A stretch of DNA of 64,000 bases. It comes from Eubacterium sp. GTDB taxonomy: Bacteria; Bacillota; Clostridia; Oscillospirales; Acutalibacteraceae. The notes under the pieces were generated by a model, which did not search any database, was not told the origin of the DNA, and saw only the letters and a program-made list of their open reading frames with translations. The stretch's first letter is position 1, and each line of letters opens with the position of its first letter. Shown in pieces: positions 17,483 to 25,399 of this stretch. The translations under genes and the position numbers were made by a program. The stretch is from assembly GCA_017463985.1 (NCBI GenBank), contig JAFUEH010000020.1, positions 62,001 through 126,000 of the forward strand, written 5' to 3'.

Positions 17483-18194
17483 AACGAATACAGGCCTTGT
17501 GAGCTATGTGAAAGCCATGGTAGGTCATCCGTATTGGTACGGCTGTTATGGCCAAACGGCTACAAAGTCGCTTTATAATGCCAAGAAAAAGCAGTATCCA
17601 AAGTATTATACTTGGTCTTGTCCAAGCAACCAGCTCGGCAAGAAGGTGTTTGACTGCGTTGGCTTGATCAAAGGTTATCTGTGGAGCAGCAGTATTACCG
17701 CAACACCGAAATATAATGCGTCTCAGGATGTCTCAGCCAATGGGATGTATGAGAAATGCACGAAAAAGGGGAGACTGTCAACCATGCCAAAGCTTCCCGG
17801 TGTACTCGTGTTTAAGAGCGGTCATGTCGGTGTTTATATCGGTGACGGTAAGGTGGTAGAGGCAAAGGGCCATGCGTACGGCGTGATCGAAAGTAAGCTG
17901 TCCGCCGGCGGCTGGGTATACTGGGGCTATTGCCCGTGGATCACCTATAGCAGCGCCGATACTGCTGCGCCGTCAGCCCCCGCATCGGGCAATGCTTCAA
18001 AAAAGTATTTTAAAAAATACAGCGGCAAGAGCGTATCGATCGTAGATGCGCTGAACGCGATCGGTGAAAAATCCTCTTACGATTACAGAAAGAAGATCGC
18101 AAAAGCCAACGGGCTCAGCGATTATAAGGGTACGCCAGCGCAAAACACAAAACTGCTCGGCCTCCTGAAGCAAGGCAAGCTCATTAAGCCGTAA
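17475..18194 (+). CDS. NlpC/P60-type endolysin
   Basis: 239 residues starting at TTG with AAAGGAG 11 nt upstream. An NlpC/P60 cysteine peptidase domain spans about 1-155. The catalytic Cys is in FDCVGLIKG and the His in SGHVGVYIG; a polar third residue is likely the His of AKGHAYG. An Ala/Ser/Pro linker leads to a C-terminal module (about 175-239, KKYSGKSVSIVDALNAIG) of a type seen in other clostridial wall hydrolases. No signal peptide is present, so exit must depend on the holin. It probably cuts wall peptide stems. Confidence 0.82.
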   Translation: MSKTNTGLVSYVKAMVGHPYWYGCYGQTATKSLYNAKKKQYPKYYTWSCPSNQLGKKVFDCVGLIKGYLWSSSITATPKYNASQDVSANGMYEKCTKKGRLSTMPKLPGVLVFKSGHVGVYIGDGKVVEAKGHAYGVIESKLSAGGWVYWGYCPWITYSSADTAAPSAPASGNASKKYFKKYSGKSVSIVDALNAIGEKSSYDYRKKIAKANGLSDYKGTPAQNTKLLGLLKQGKLIKP

Positions 18195-18202
18195 ACGTAT
18201 AT

Positions 18203-18234
18203 TACAGGGAGCCATGCTCCCTGTATTTTATTTT
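18203..18234 (+). terminator. Terminator after the endolysin
   Basis: A 10-bp stem TACAGGGAGC / GCTCCCTGTA with a 3-nt loop, then TTTTATTTT. Confidence 0.9.
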
Positions 18235-18255
18235 GCAAAAATTGCAGAATATTGC

Positions 18256-18284
18256 TTGACAATTGGCGGATTATTCGTTATAAT
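18256..18284 (+). promoter_or_regulatory. Promoter of tRNA-Asp/tRNA-Thr
   Basis: Consensus TTGACA (18256-18261), 17-nt spacer, TATAAT (18279-18284), ending 18 nt before the tRNA-Asp gene. Confidence 0.9.
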
Positions 18285-18302
18285 ACTTCTGCAATGCAAA
18301 TT

Positions 18303-18379
18303 GGCCCGGTAGTTCAGCTGGTTAGAACGCCAGCCTGTCACGCTGGAGGTCGACGGTTCGAGCCCGTTCCGGGTCGCCA
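18303..18379 (+). tRNA. tRNA-Asp (GTC)
   Basis: Acceptor GGCCCGG pairs with CCGGGTC, the anticodon loop reads CTGTCAC (GTC), the T-loop is GTTCGAG, and CCA is encoded. First gene of a two-tRNA unit. Confidence 0.97.
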
Positions 18380-18383
18380 TTTT

Positions 18384-18543
<160 letters not shown>

Positions 18544-18574
18544 GCACCTTGTAATAATAATTCAGACTTTTTGC

Positions 18575-18609
18575 TGAAATCGGGAGAAACAGTCTGGGAG
18601 ACTGTTTCG
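18575..18609 (+). repeat. Shared TGAAATCGGGAGAAA motif with hairpin, copy A
   Basis: The 15-mer TGAAATCGGGAGAAA (18575-18589) runs into a perfect 10-bp hairpin (GAAACAGTCT, loop GGG, AGACTGTTTC). The same 15-mer occurs at 24035 with a different but also perfectly paired stem. The motif lies between the two copies of the tRNA-Thr 3' end. Confidence 0.85.
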
Positions 18610-18631
18610 TCGTGCGTCGCTCAAATTTTTA

Positions 18632-18734
18632 AAGTCCGCCTATCAGCTCCAACAAATAACGGATACCCTGCGGTATCCGTTATTTGTTTTACGACCGGAC
18701 TTGAACCGCCGAAAAGCACACCGATTGCAGCAAA
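18632..18734 (+). repeat. tRNA-Thr 3' end plus terminator repeat, copy 2
   Basis: A direct repeat of 18440-18543, starting inside the tRNA T-arm with AAGTCCGCC and including the CCA end, terminator, inverted T-arm (18696-18712 approx.) and tail. The 5' two-thirds of the tRNA are missing, so it is not a functional tRNA gene. Spacing between copies is 192 bp. Confidence 0.9.
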
Positions 18735-18762
18735 AAAGAAGGTCTTTTACGACCTTCTTTTT
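18733..18762 (-). terminator. Terminator of the GDPD gene (bidirectional)
   Basis: A 12-bp stem AAAAAGAAGGTC / GACCTTCTTTTT with a 6-nt loop, directly after the minus-strand GDPD stop. Confidence 0.88.
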
Positions 18763-18763
18763 A

Positions 18764-19765
18764 TCATTGATTAGCAATAGCGTATAATTCATCAGGGTAG
18801 TCCGTCATGATACAGTCAGCGCCGATCGCGCAAAGATATTCCAGCTCGTCCGGATCATTGATGGTCCAGTACTGTACAGCGATGTCATGCTCGTGCGCAT
18901 AGTTGATTACCTTCGTCGTGCCCAGATTGACGATCAGGCGGTAGGGCATATTGTAAGGAATTTGCAACGCTTGATAATTGACGGAAAGCGAATCTTTTCC
19001 GGTCATGGCTGCGCCGTAGAAGGCAAGCACCTCTTTGATCGACGCCGAACGGTTCATGTCCGGATAATTTTCGTCTACGTATTCCGTGATATCTGCTTGG
19101 AATGTGCCGAACACTACGTGATCTAACAGCCCACGCTCCGTCAGGATACGGTAAAGCACGTCAACGCCCTTTTGCCCAAGCTCACCGCCGTTTTTCAGTT
19201 CGATGATGTAATCGAAGTGCCCGTTGCTTTCTAAATAGTCCAGTACTGTTTCCAGTCGGACGATGCGCAGCTCCTCCGGTACTTCAGAAAGCTCGGCGTA
19301 CGGCGTTTCTCCGTCGTTGTTGACAAAGTGTGCGCCGATGTTCAGCTGCCGTAGCTCCTCGTAGGTGTAATCCTCCGGTCGTGCGTTTTTGACGCCGAAT
19401 ACGGTTTCAGCGTCGGTCGTCCTGTCCAGCGTGTCGTCATGCAGCAGCACCAGCACGTCGTCCTTCGTGATATGTAAGTCGAATTCAAATACATCGACCG
19501 CGAAATTTGGATTTTCGATGCAGTTCCGGAATGCCGCCATCGATTCCTCCGGCGCGATACCGCCGCCGCTCCGGTGTGCGCTGATCTGTGTGGAACCGTC
19601 GGAGGATATGAACGGATTTGTGTGCTGATGATAAATAAAGCTGTCCGGGTCAGAGCGGTAGCCTGCGGCAATACAGTCCGCCAGGATGATCACCGCCAGG
19701 ATCGCTGCAATAATAATCAGCGCTTTGACGCCCTTTTTCATCTTTTTCTTCGTTTTTACTGCCAT
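18764..19765 (-). CDS. Membrane-anchored glycerophosphodiester phosphodiesterase
   Basis: 333 residues with a lysine-rich start, one membrane helix (about 13-32) and a GDPD catalytic domain outside the membrane. Catalytic and metal motifs visible: ISAHRSGGGIAPEESMAAF (His, Arg, Glu; about residues 61-80), EFDLHITKDDVLVLLHDDTLDRTT, and YIIELK. It would hydrolyse glycerophosphodiesters, perhaps from lipid or teichoic-acid turnover. Substrate not determined. It sits inside the tRNA hotspot with its own promoter and terminator. Confidence 0.88.
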   Translation of the reverse strand: MAVKTKKKMKKGVKALIIIAAILAVIILADCIAAGYRSDPDSFIYHQHTNPFISSDGSTQISAHRSGGGIAPEESMAAFRNCIENPNFAVDVFEFDLHITKDDVLVLLHDDTLDRTTDAETVFGVKNARPEDYTYEELRQLNIGAHFVNNDGETPYAELSEVPEELRIVRLETVLDYLESNGHFDYIIELKNGGELGQKGVDVLYRILTERGLLDHVVFGTFQADITEYVDENYPDMNRSASIKEVLAFYGAAMTGKDSLSVNYQALQIPYNMPYRLIVNLGTTKVINYAHEHDIAVQYWTINDPDELEYLCAIGADCIMTDYPDELYAIANQ

Positions 19766-19810
19766 GCTGTCACCTCATTGTCGCTACGCGACTGTTCAAA
19801 AATTAATTAT

Positions 19811-19839
19811 ATTATAGTAACCCAATCAAAAAAATGCAA
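19811..19839 (-). promoter_or_regulatory. Promoter of the GDPD gene
   Basis: Minus strand TTGCAT (19834-19839), 17-nt spacer, TATAAT (19811-19816). Confidence 0.7.
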
Positions 19840-19885
19840 TGCTTTTCGCAGAATGGTCTAAAAATAAAACATAAAGCAGAGCGAA

Positions 19886-21547
19886 ATGTCGCTCCTGAAC
19901 GAGGTGGCCAAGAAAGCCGGCGTACAGGTGATTGTGGTGAACAACACCGCCGAGGTGGGCTATGATGACGCCAACGGCCTGCACAGTCAGGGAAGGATTG
20001 TCCTGTCGCTCAATAACGAGGCAGGGCTGATGTCCGTGTACTTTGGTCATGAGATGGTGCACCGCTTCAAGGGTACCGCCAAGCAGCAGTATACGAAACT
20101 GCATGACTTTGTGATTGAGTACCTGAAAAACAGCCCGAATTATGACTATGACGAGGAGCTGGCAAAGATCGTTGACCGCTGGGATTTCAAGGGAACGGAA
20201 GCAGAAAAGATCGCGGCAGCCGAGGAGGAGATGGTTGCCAACTCCGCCTTCACCGTCCTGTCAGAGGAGGCGAACTTTAAGCAGCTGGTACAGGAGGACA
20301 GGCAAGCCGGACAAAAGGTGGTTGATTTCTTCCGTAACTTCGTGGCGCAAATTCGCGAAGCCCTGCGGCGCCTTACGGGCAATGCAGAGTACCGCGCCTT
20401 GCAAAACGACCTCGAAGCAAAAGAAAAAATCCTCCGTCTGTGGGAGGACTGCCTGAACGCGTCAAAGGGGAAGGAAGTCGAGAGCGCCGAAACGAATTAT
20501 TCTCGGAAAACAGATTTTGGAAAGCAACTTGATAGTTGGGATGGAAAAACGGTTGGTTTTTCTTTTGTGGTTTGCGACACAAGTGGAGTATTGGAAAATG
20601 TTCAACTGCAAGACGGAACGACAATCGGGAAGAAGCAAGTGCGCTTTGATGCTACGAAAATAAAGAACATACTGCAAAAACACAGCGGAATGAGTATAGA
20701 CATTCTTAAGCAAGTTCCCGAATTATTGAAAAATCCAGTAGTAGTTACCGCTTCTAATACAAAAGCGGGAAGGATTGTTGTATTGGGCGAACTGTATGAC
20801 GATAATGGTAAAATGGTTGTGACAGCTCTGGAACTCAATCCAACAAGCCACAGTGGAAAAACTACATACACGGATGTGGTGAAAATCGCCACTTCGCAAG
20901 GGCGCTCACATATTCAAAGCTTATTAAACAATATATTGTATGTTGATACAAATAAAAACAGAGTTAATCAATGGCTGAACGTTAATAGGCTGCAATTGCC
21001 GTTACGCAGTTCCACTGTTAACTCTGAGAATAGTCTACCACAATCCGCCGAAAAAAGCAATACCCAAACTACAAAACATTCTGCCAAAGAAGGGCTGGCA
21101 GCTGTTGACAGCGAAGGCAATGAGCTGTCTACACAGCAGTCAGAGTACTTTAAGGACAGCAAGGTGCGCGATGAAAACGGCAACCTGCTGGTGGTGTATC
21201 ACGGAACGCCTAACATTTTTACGGTTTTCAAACATATAGGTTATGGTAATCTTGGATTTTTCTTTACTGCGGATAAAAAATACGCAAATACCTATTCCAA
21301 GGGTAATAACGGTACAGCGCATAAAGGTAATTTAATGCAAGGGTATTTGAATATCACAAAGCCTTTTGACATAAACGACCCTGAGACAAGAAAAGTGTTC
21401 ATAAACGATTATGTTAAAGGCGGCTACGCACAGGGAATTAACCCTTATATTTCGGAAGCCGAAATTGAAAGGGCTATTGAAAACGGTATCGACTGGACAG
21501 AAAGTGATAATCTTATAGATTTCATTAAAGAACGAGTTGGAATATGA
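19886..21547 (+). pseudogene. Large polyvalent protein, 5' part (HExxH, MuF-C-like and ART-like domains)
   Basis: 553 codons. Domains in order: a zinc-protease-like segment with HEMVH (about residue 54); a helical part; a nuclease-like/MuF C-terminal-type domain (about 210-390, around KNPVVVTASNTKAGR); and an ADP-ribosyltransferase-like domain starting at VVYHGTP (about residue 437). The family normally continues after DFIKER with YDGLILNEG; here the frame ends in VGI-stop and the continuation is found in another frame from about 21540, so one frameshift breaks the gene. The N-terminus also looks truncated. Domain names are from family memory. Confidence 0.7.
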
Positions 21548-23629
21548 CGGCTTAATACTTAATGAAGGCGCTGATGCCGTCGTTAATTCAAGTGGTACAG
21601 AAGTTTCATACCGTGGAATTAGTTATGTTGCTTTAACATCTAATCAGTTTAAAAATATTGACAACACAGCGCCAACCACAAACGACGACGTCCGGTACTC
21701 CGCTAAAGAAGGGCTTGAAGAATACGACGATTACGACAAGCCGATTACGCAAACGGATGTGGAAACGCTGCGCGGTATTGGCAGAAAGAGTGTCAATGAA
21801 TTTACAGGCGAGGATATTAAAAAGGCACAGAAGTGGGCGTATAAATTCTATCAACAAATGGGTACAAAATCACCATTTTTTCGCGCATGGTTCGGAGACT
21901 GGAGAGCACATGACATCGCCAAAATTAATAGAATTGTTGTGGATACTATTGATATTGGAAATGTTGAACTGACAGAGGGAGATTATTATGTTGAAGATAC
22001 AAGGTGGACTGTCCACGCTGGGAGTACGCTAAATAGCGATACCAGACATCATTCAGGCGGTAGAAGAATAAACGTTAAGGCGCTAACTGCAATAAATGAT
22101 ATACTAAATAACGCCATATTGCTTGACAGCATTGTTTCAGAAAGAGACAAGAAGAGAAAGTCAAAAAACACTGCGTTTTTGCACAAATTGTATTCTGTAA
22201 TAGAATATGAGGGTAATGAATACATTGCTAAAATTACGGTAGAAGAATTCTACAATGAAAGTATTAACGCCGATTCATTAAGGGCGTACAACTTGAAAGC
22301 AATAAAAATAGAGCCTGCCAGCGGGCGCGAGGAAACGAATTCCACAACGCCAAATGCAGGTGAAGGCTCTATAAATACAATAGCAGATCTATATGAACAT
22401 GTCAAGAAGTACGACAAAGATTTCCGACCCAGCAAGGAGGTAAATCCGGAATTACTGAACGATGACGGCACGCCAAAAGAACTGTATCATGGAACGCCAG
22501 AAGAGTTTAGCGTGTTTGATAGGTCTAAAATCGGCAGCAATTTTTCTCAGTCAGGCAGTGGCAATTATGGCGGTTTCTTTTTTACAGACAAAATGACTCA
22601 CGCAAAAAGTTATGGAAAAAATATTATGGCCGCGTATCTGTCAATGGAGAACCCATACGTCGTCGAAGCGAGTGACTTTTTCTATAACGCAGCAGAATAT
22701 TGGGACATGCACTCCGAGGCTATGCAAGAAGCAATAATGCGCGATGGATATGACGGTGTTATCATAATACATCCACGCGGCAGTTTATACGTTGTTAAAG
22801 AGTCAAATCAAATAAAATCTGCAACCGATAATATCGGAACCTTTGACATAACCCAACCCGACATACGCTATTCCCGTAAAGGGGACGTAACGGATGTGAA
22901 TTCTGTGCTGTCGGAGAACGAGGAGCTGCGCGAGGCGGCAGAGGAGCTGCAAAAGGCGCTGGAGATCGCCGTGCGGAACAACGACAAGCTCAAGCAGGAG
23001 TTCAAGATCACAGGCAAGCGCAACCTGAGCGAAAACGCTACGACAAAGGTGGCGACCTACCTGCGGCAGCAGTACGGCTCCAGCATGGACAAGGGCAAGC
23101 TGACGGAAAAGCTCATGCAGCTGTACGACTACATGGTTAACGCCGGCGACAGTATCAGCATGGACTACGTCGCAAATACCGCAACGGACATTGCGCGCGA
23201 GCTGATGTCCGAGACGAATTACTGGGACGACAGCAGACGACAGGAGTTTAAGGACACAATCAATATGATCCGCAACACGCGCCTGTACGCCAGCGAGGAC
23301 GTCAAGGGTATCGACGACTATAACGATTTCCGCAAGCGTTCCTTTGGCAAAATCCGGCTGGTGAACGACGCGAACGCCATGGGCGTAGAGGAGCTGTACG
23401 ATATGCTGGCGCAGCAAGGTACAAGCGTTGTCAGCGGTGAAGCCGTCGGCGTGGAGGATCAGCTGAACGAAATCCTTGATTTCATGGAGTCCACAAAGCC
23501 CGTTGTGCGTAACGCGGCGGAGGAACGGATCGCCGGTGAAGGACTGACGGTGGACGAGTATGCCAATATCATTCGTCAGAGGGGAAATATAAAAAACGCC
23601 TTCTGTCTGTCGACAAAAGACGTTTTGCG
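21537..23629 (+). pseudogene. Large polyvalent protein, 3' part (second ART-like domain, helical tail), truncated
   Basis: Continues the previous frame: EYDGLILNEG and YVALTSNQFKNID complete the first ART-like domain. A polyvalent-protein-associated domain begins with SPFFRAWFGDW, then a second ART-like domain starts at ELYHGTPEEF (about residue 320). A charged helical region follows to about residue 690. The reading frame then runs through the terminator of tRNA-Ser(TGA) and antisense through the tRNA itself. Real coding homology ends near 23590, so the 3' end is lost. Confidence 0.7.
23588..23626 (-). terminator. Terminator of tRNA-Ser(TGA)
   Basis: Minus strand: a 10-bp stem AAAACGTCTT / AAGGCGTTTT (one G-T pair) followed by a T-run. 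Confidence 0.75.
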
Positions 23630-23718
23630 TGGCGCAGAGGGTGGGATTCGAACCCACGCGCCCTTTCGGACAAACGGTTTTCAAGACCGCCTCGTTATGA
23701 CCACTTCGATACCTCTGC
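23630..23718 (-). tRNA. tRNA-Ser (TGA)
   Basis: Read on the minus strand: acceptor GCAGAGG / CCTCTGC, discriminator G, encoded CCA, an anticodon arm with TGA (GCGGTCTTGAAAACCGT), a long variable arm as expected for serine, and T-loop GTTCGAA. Confidence 0.96.
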
Positions 23719-23733
23719 ATTGAATGCTTAGTT

Positions 23734-23762
23734 ATATTACCATAGATAAAAACATAAGTCAA
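23734..23762 (-). promoter_or_regulatory. Promoter of tRNA-Ser(TGA)
   Basis: Minus strand TTGACT (23757-23762), 17-nt spacer, TAATAT (23734-23739). Confidence 0.7.
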
Positions 23763-23793
23763 GAAAAAAATTGCCGTTTCGCTGAAGTTTGTC

Positions 23794-23822
23794 TTGACTT
23801 TTTCTTCTGCTTATGCTAAAGT
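23794..23822 (+). promoter_or_regulatory. Promoter of tRNA-Ser(GCT)
   Basis: TTGACT (23794-23799), 17-nt spacer, TAAAGT (23817-23822) with an extended TG. Divergent to the tRNA-Ser(TGA) promoter. Confidence 0.7.
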
Positions 23823-23871
23823 ATTATAGCACGATGAAGTGCAACAACTTGACAGGTTACGCAAGTTACAC

Positions 23872-23962
23872 GCAGATGTACTCAAGCTGGTGACGAGGCG
23901 CCCCTGCTAAGGGCGTAGGGTGGGTAACCGCCGCGAGAGTTCGAATCTCTCCATCTGCGCCA
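23872..23962 (+). tRNA. tRNA-Ser (GCT)
   Basis: Acceptor GCAGATG / CATCTGC with G discriminator and encoded CCA, anticodon loop CTGCTAA (GCT), long variable arm, T-loop GTTCGAA. Its 3' end is duplicated at 24081. Confidence 0.96.
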
Positions 23963-23991
23963 AAAGACCGCGAAAGCGGTCTTTTTGATTT
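23943..23991 (+). repeat. tRNA-Ser(GCT) 3' end plus terminator repeat, copy 1
   Basis: 49 bp covering the last 20 nt of the tRNA and a terminator (23962-23986, GACCGC / GCGGTC stem, T-run). It is identical to 24081-24129. Directly after it, TGGAGAGAT and CGAACTC repeat the tRNA T-arm in inverted order, split by 6 nt, as also seen beside tRNA-Thr. Confidence 0.92.
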
Positions 23992-24034
23992 GGAGAGATG
24001 AGAAACGAACTCCGATTTCACAGGCCGAGCCGTA

Positions 24035-24067
24035 TGAAATCGGGAGAAAGGTCCAGTGGACCTTTCG
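24035..24067 (+). repeat. Shared TGAAATCGGGAGAAA motif with hairpin, copy B
   Basis: The 15-mer at 24035-24049 is identical to that at 18575. The hairpin following is GAAAGGTCC, loop AGT, GGACCTTTC, a perfect 9-bp stem whose inner pairs differ from copy A, so pairing is kept while sequence changes. TCCGATTTCA upstream (24011-24020) is complementary to the 15-mer. Confidence 0.85.
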
Positions 24068-24080
24068 ATAGCTGAGAGGA

Positions 24081-24129
24081 GAATCTCTCCATCTGCGCCA
24101 AAAGACCGCGAAAGCGGTCTTTTTGATTT
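24081..24129 (+). repeat. tRNA-Ser(GCT) 3' end plus terminator repeat, copy 2
   Basis: An exact 49-bp direct repeat of 23943-23991 (terminator at 24100-24124), 138 bp downstream. The rest of the tRNA is absent, so this is not a second tRNA gene. Confidence 0.92.
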
Positions 24130-24192
24130 TCAGAAGAGACAAAAGCAAATTCGCTTGTTGACGATTTCCATATTTTTCCGGTTCGTAAAGAC

Positions 24193-24222
24193 AAAAGCCG
24201 CCACTTATTGTGGCGGCTTTAT
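24193..24222 (-). terminator. Terminator after the zinc-ribbon gene
   Basis: An 11-bp stem AAAGCCGCCAC / GTGGCGGCTTT with a 5-nt loop, just past the minus-strand stop at 24235. Confidence 0.82.
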
Positions 24223-24234
24223 ATCGCTTAGGTC

Positions 24235-24516
24235 TTACTCTTTTGTTTCGCTGAGCTTTGCGAAGCACTCACTGCAGTACACCGGACGGTCTTCTTTAGG
24301 CTCAAAAGGCACCTTGCAAGCTTTTCCGCACTGCGCGCATACGGCGTCATGCATCTCTCTAGGAGCTTTTGCTGCAGCCTTTCTCTTGTCACGGCAAGAC
24401 TTACATCTCTGCGGCTCATTTACAAAGCCTTTTTCAGCGTAGAATTCTTGCTCGCCTGCAGTGAAAACAAATTCATTGTTGCATTCTTTGCAAACCAAAA
24501 CTTTGTCTTCGTACAT
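24235..24516 (-). CDS. Small zinc-ribbon protein
   Basis: 93 residues with eight cysteines in four CxxC pairs: CKEC (about 9-12), CKSC (38-41), CAQC (60-63) and CSEC (81-84), consistent with two treble-clef or ribbon zinc sites. FVNEPQRCKSCRDKRK is typical of the probable zinc-ribbon family in Clostridia. It may bind nucleic acid, but no function is known. Only a distant AGAGGT precedes the ATG. It follows the sigma-factor gene on the same strand. Confidence 0.78.
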   Translation of the reverse strand: MYEDKVLVCKECNNEFVFTAGEQEFYAEKGFVNEPQRCKSCRDKRKAAAKAPREMHDAVCAQCGKACKVPFEPKEDRPVYCSECFAKLSETKE

Positions 24517-24627
24517 TTTTTCATTTCTACCTCTCTAAAGATTTTGCCGGGGGAGTGGGTGTAAGAACTTCGGCTTATGCAGTGAATGAAAGCAGAATTT
24601 TCTTAACCGTGGGTGCTGGGGAAATAT

Positions 24628-25197
24628 TCAAAAAGCAACTCCGTTGAGTTTCTTACGAATACGTTGAATAGCGTTATCAATAGCCTTGGGATTCTTGCCG
24701 AGCTTATCGGCAATTTCCGCATAAGAATGTCCGACGATAAAAAGTCGAAGCACCTCGTTTTCAAAGCGTGACAGCCCTTCGTACAAAATTTCTGTCAAAG
24801 CAGAAACACTTTCTTTTGCAAGAAATTCGTCTTCTGCGCTTAGTGTAAGCTGAGAATCCAGCGCTTCCTCCTCATAAGCGACAGTTGCCGAGGGGGGAAC
24901 GTCCTTCATTCTCGAAAATTTTTTTAATGCTGTTTTAACAGAATTGTCAATACATCTTGATGCAAATGTGTGGAATGCAGCGCCTTTCTCGCTGCTATAA
25001 GCGTTCATGGCGGCCAGCAGACCGATCATGCCCTCCTGCACCAAATCCTCACGCTCCAGCGGAGCGTCACGATACTTGGCGACAATGATCTCCACCACGC
25101 TTTTATAGCGCTCGATCAGTGCGGTGATCGCCGTCTGTTCGCCGTTCCTGATTTCCGATAGCAGCTCATTATCTGTTAACGTGTTATAATCAGACAT
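24628..25197 (-). CDS. Sigma-70 family sigma factor, SigH-like
   Basis: 189 residues from the ATG at 25197, which has GGAGGGC just upstream; an in-frame start at 25224 is rejected. Region 2 (LEREDLVQEGMIGLLAAMNAYSSEKGAAFHTFASRCI) and region 4 (FENEVLRLFIVGHSYAEIADKLGKNPKAIDNAIQRIRKKL) are clear, with region 1.1 absent. The layout is that of SigH-type sporulation/stationary-phase factors. Which regulon it controls cannot be read from sequence. Confidence 0.85.
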   Translation of the reverse strand: MSDYNTLTDNELLSEIRNGEQTAITALIERYKSVVEIIVAKYRDAPLEREDLVQEGMIGLLAAMNAYSSEKGAAFHTFASRCIDNSVKTALKKFSRMKDVPPSATVAYEEEALDSQLTLSAEDEFLAKESVSALTEILYEGLSRFENEVLRLFIVGHSYAEIADKLGKNPKAIDNAIQRIRKKLNGVAF

Positions 25198-25245
25198 GAT
25201 GCCCTCCAAAACCAGTATGCACAAAATATATTATTTGTAATCTTT

Positions 25246-25274
25246 ATACTATATCAAATTTGTGAAATAGTCAA
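25246..25274 (-). promoter_or_regulatory. Promoter of the sigma-factor gene
   Basis: Minus strand TTGACT (25269-25274), 17-nt spacer, TAGTAT (25246-25251). Confidence 0.6.
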
Positions 25275-25399
25275 CTATTTTTGATGAAATTAGACAATTT
25301 AACGAAAATATCAGGGATTTTTTTATGAATGTTTATTAAAAACATTAAATTTCACAAAAAATCCCAGATTTTAATTGCCTAACTGTTGAATGATAGTTA

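Larger units (their letters stand above)
19886..23630 (+). mobile_element. Remnant of a phage/ICE element
   Basis: The stretch between the GDPD promoter and tRNA-Ser(TGA) holds only pieces of one large polyvalent protein gene of the kind carried by temperate phages and conjugative elements. It is truncated at both ends and frameshifted once. No integrase, relaxase or structural gene is visible. The right edge coincides with the terminator and 3' end of a tRNA gene, a common integration target. Confidence 0.65.

Noticed and set aside
23600-23723. C-terminal extension of the polyvalent protein frame through tRNA-Ser(TGA)
   Set aside because: The residues (GIRTHAPF and following) are an antisense reading of the tRNA gene, a common false extension; the real homology ends before it.
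22803-23762. Long minus-strand ORF (319 codons) opposite the polyvalent gene
   Set aside because: Shadow of the coding strand with unnatural His/Arg/Leu-rich composition, also crossing a tRNA.
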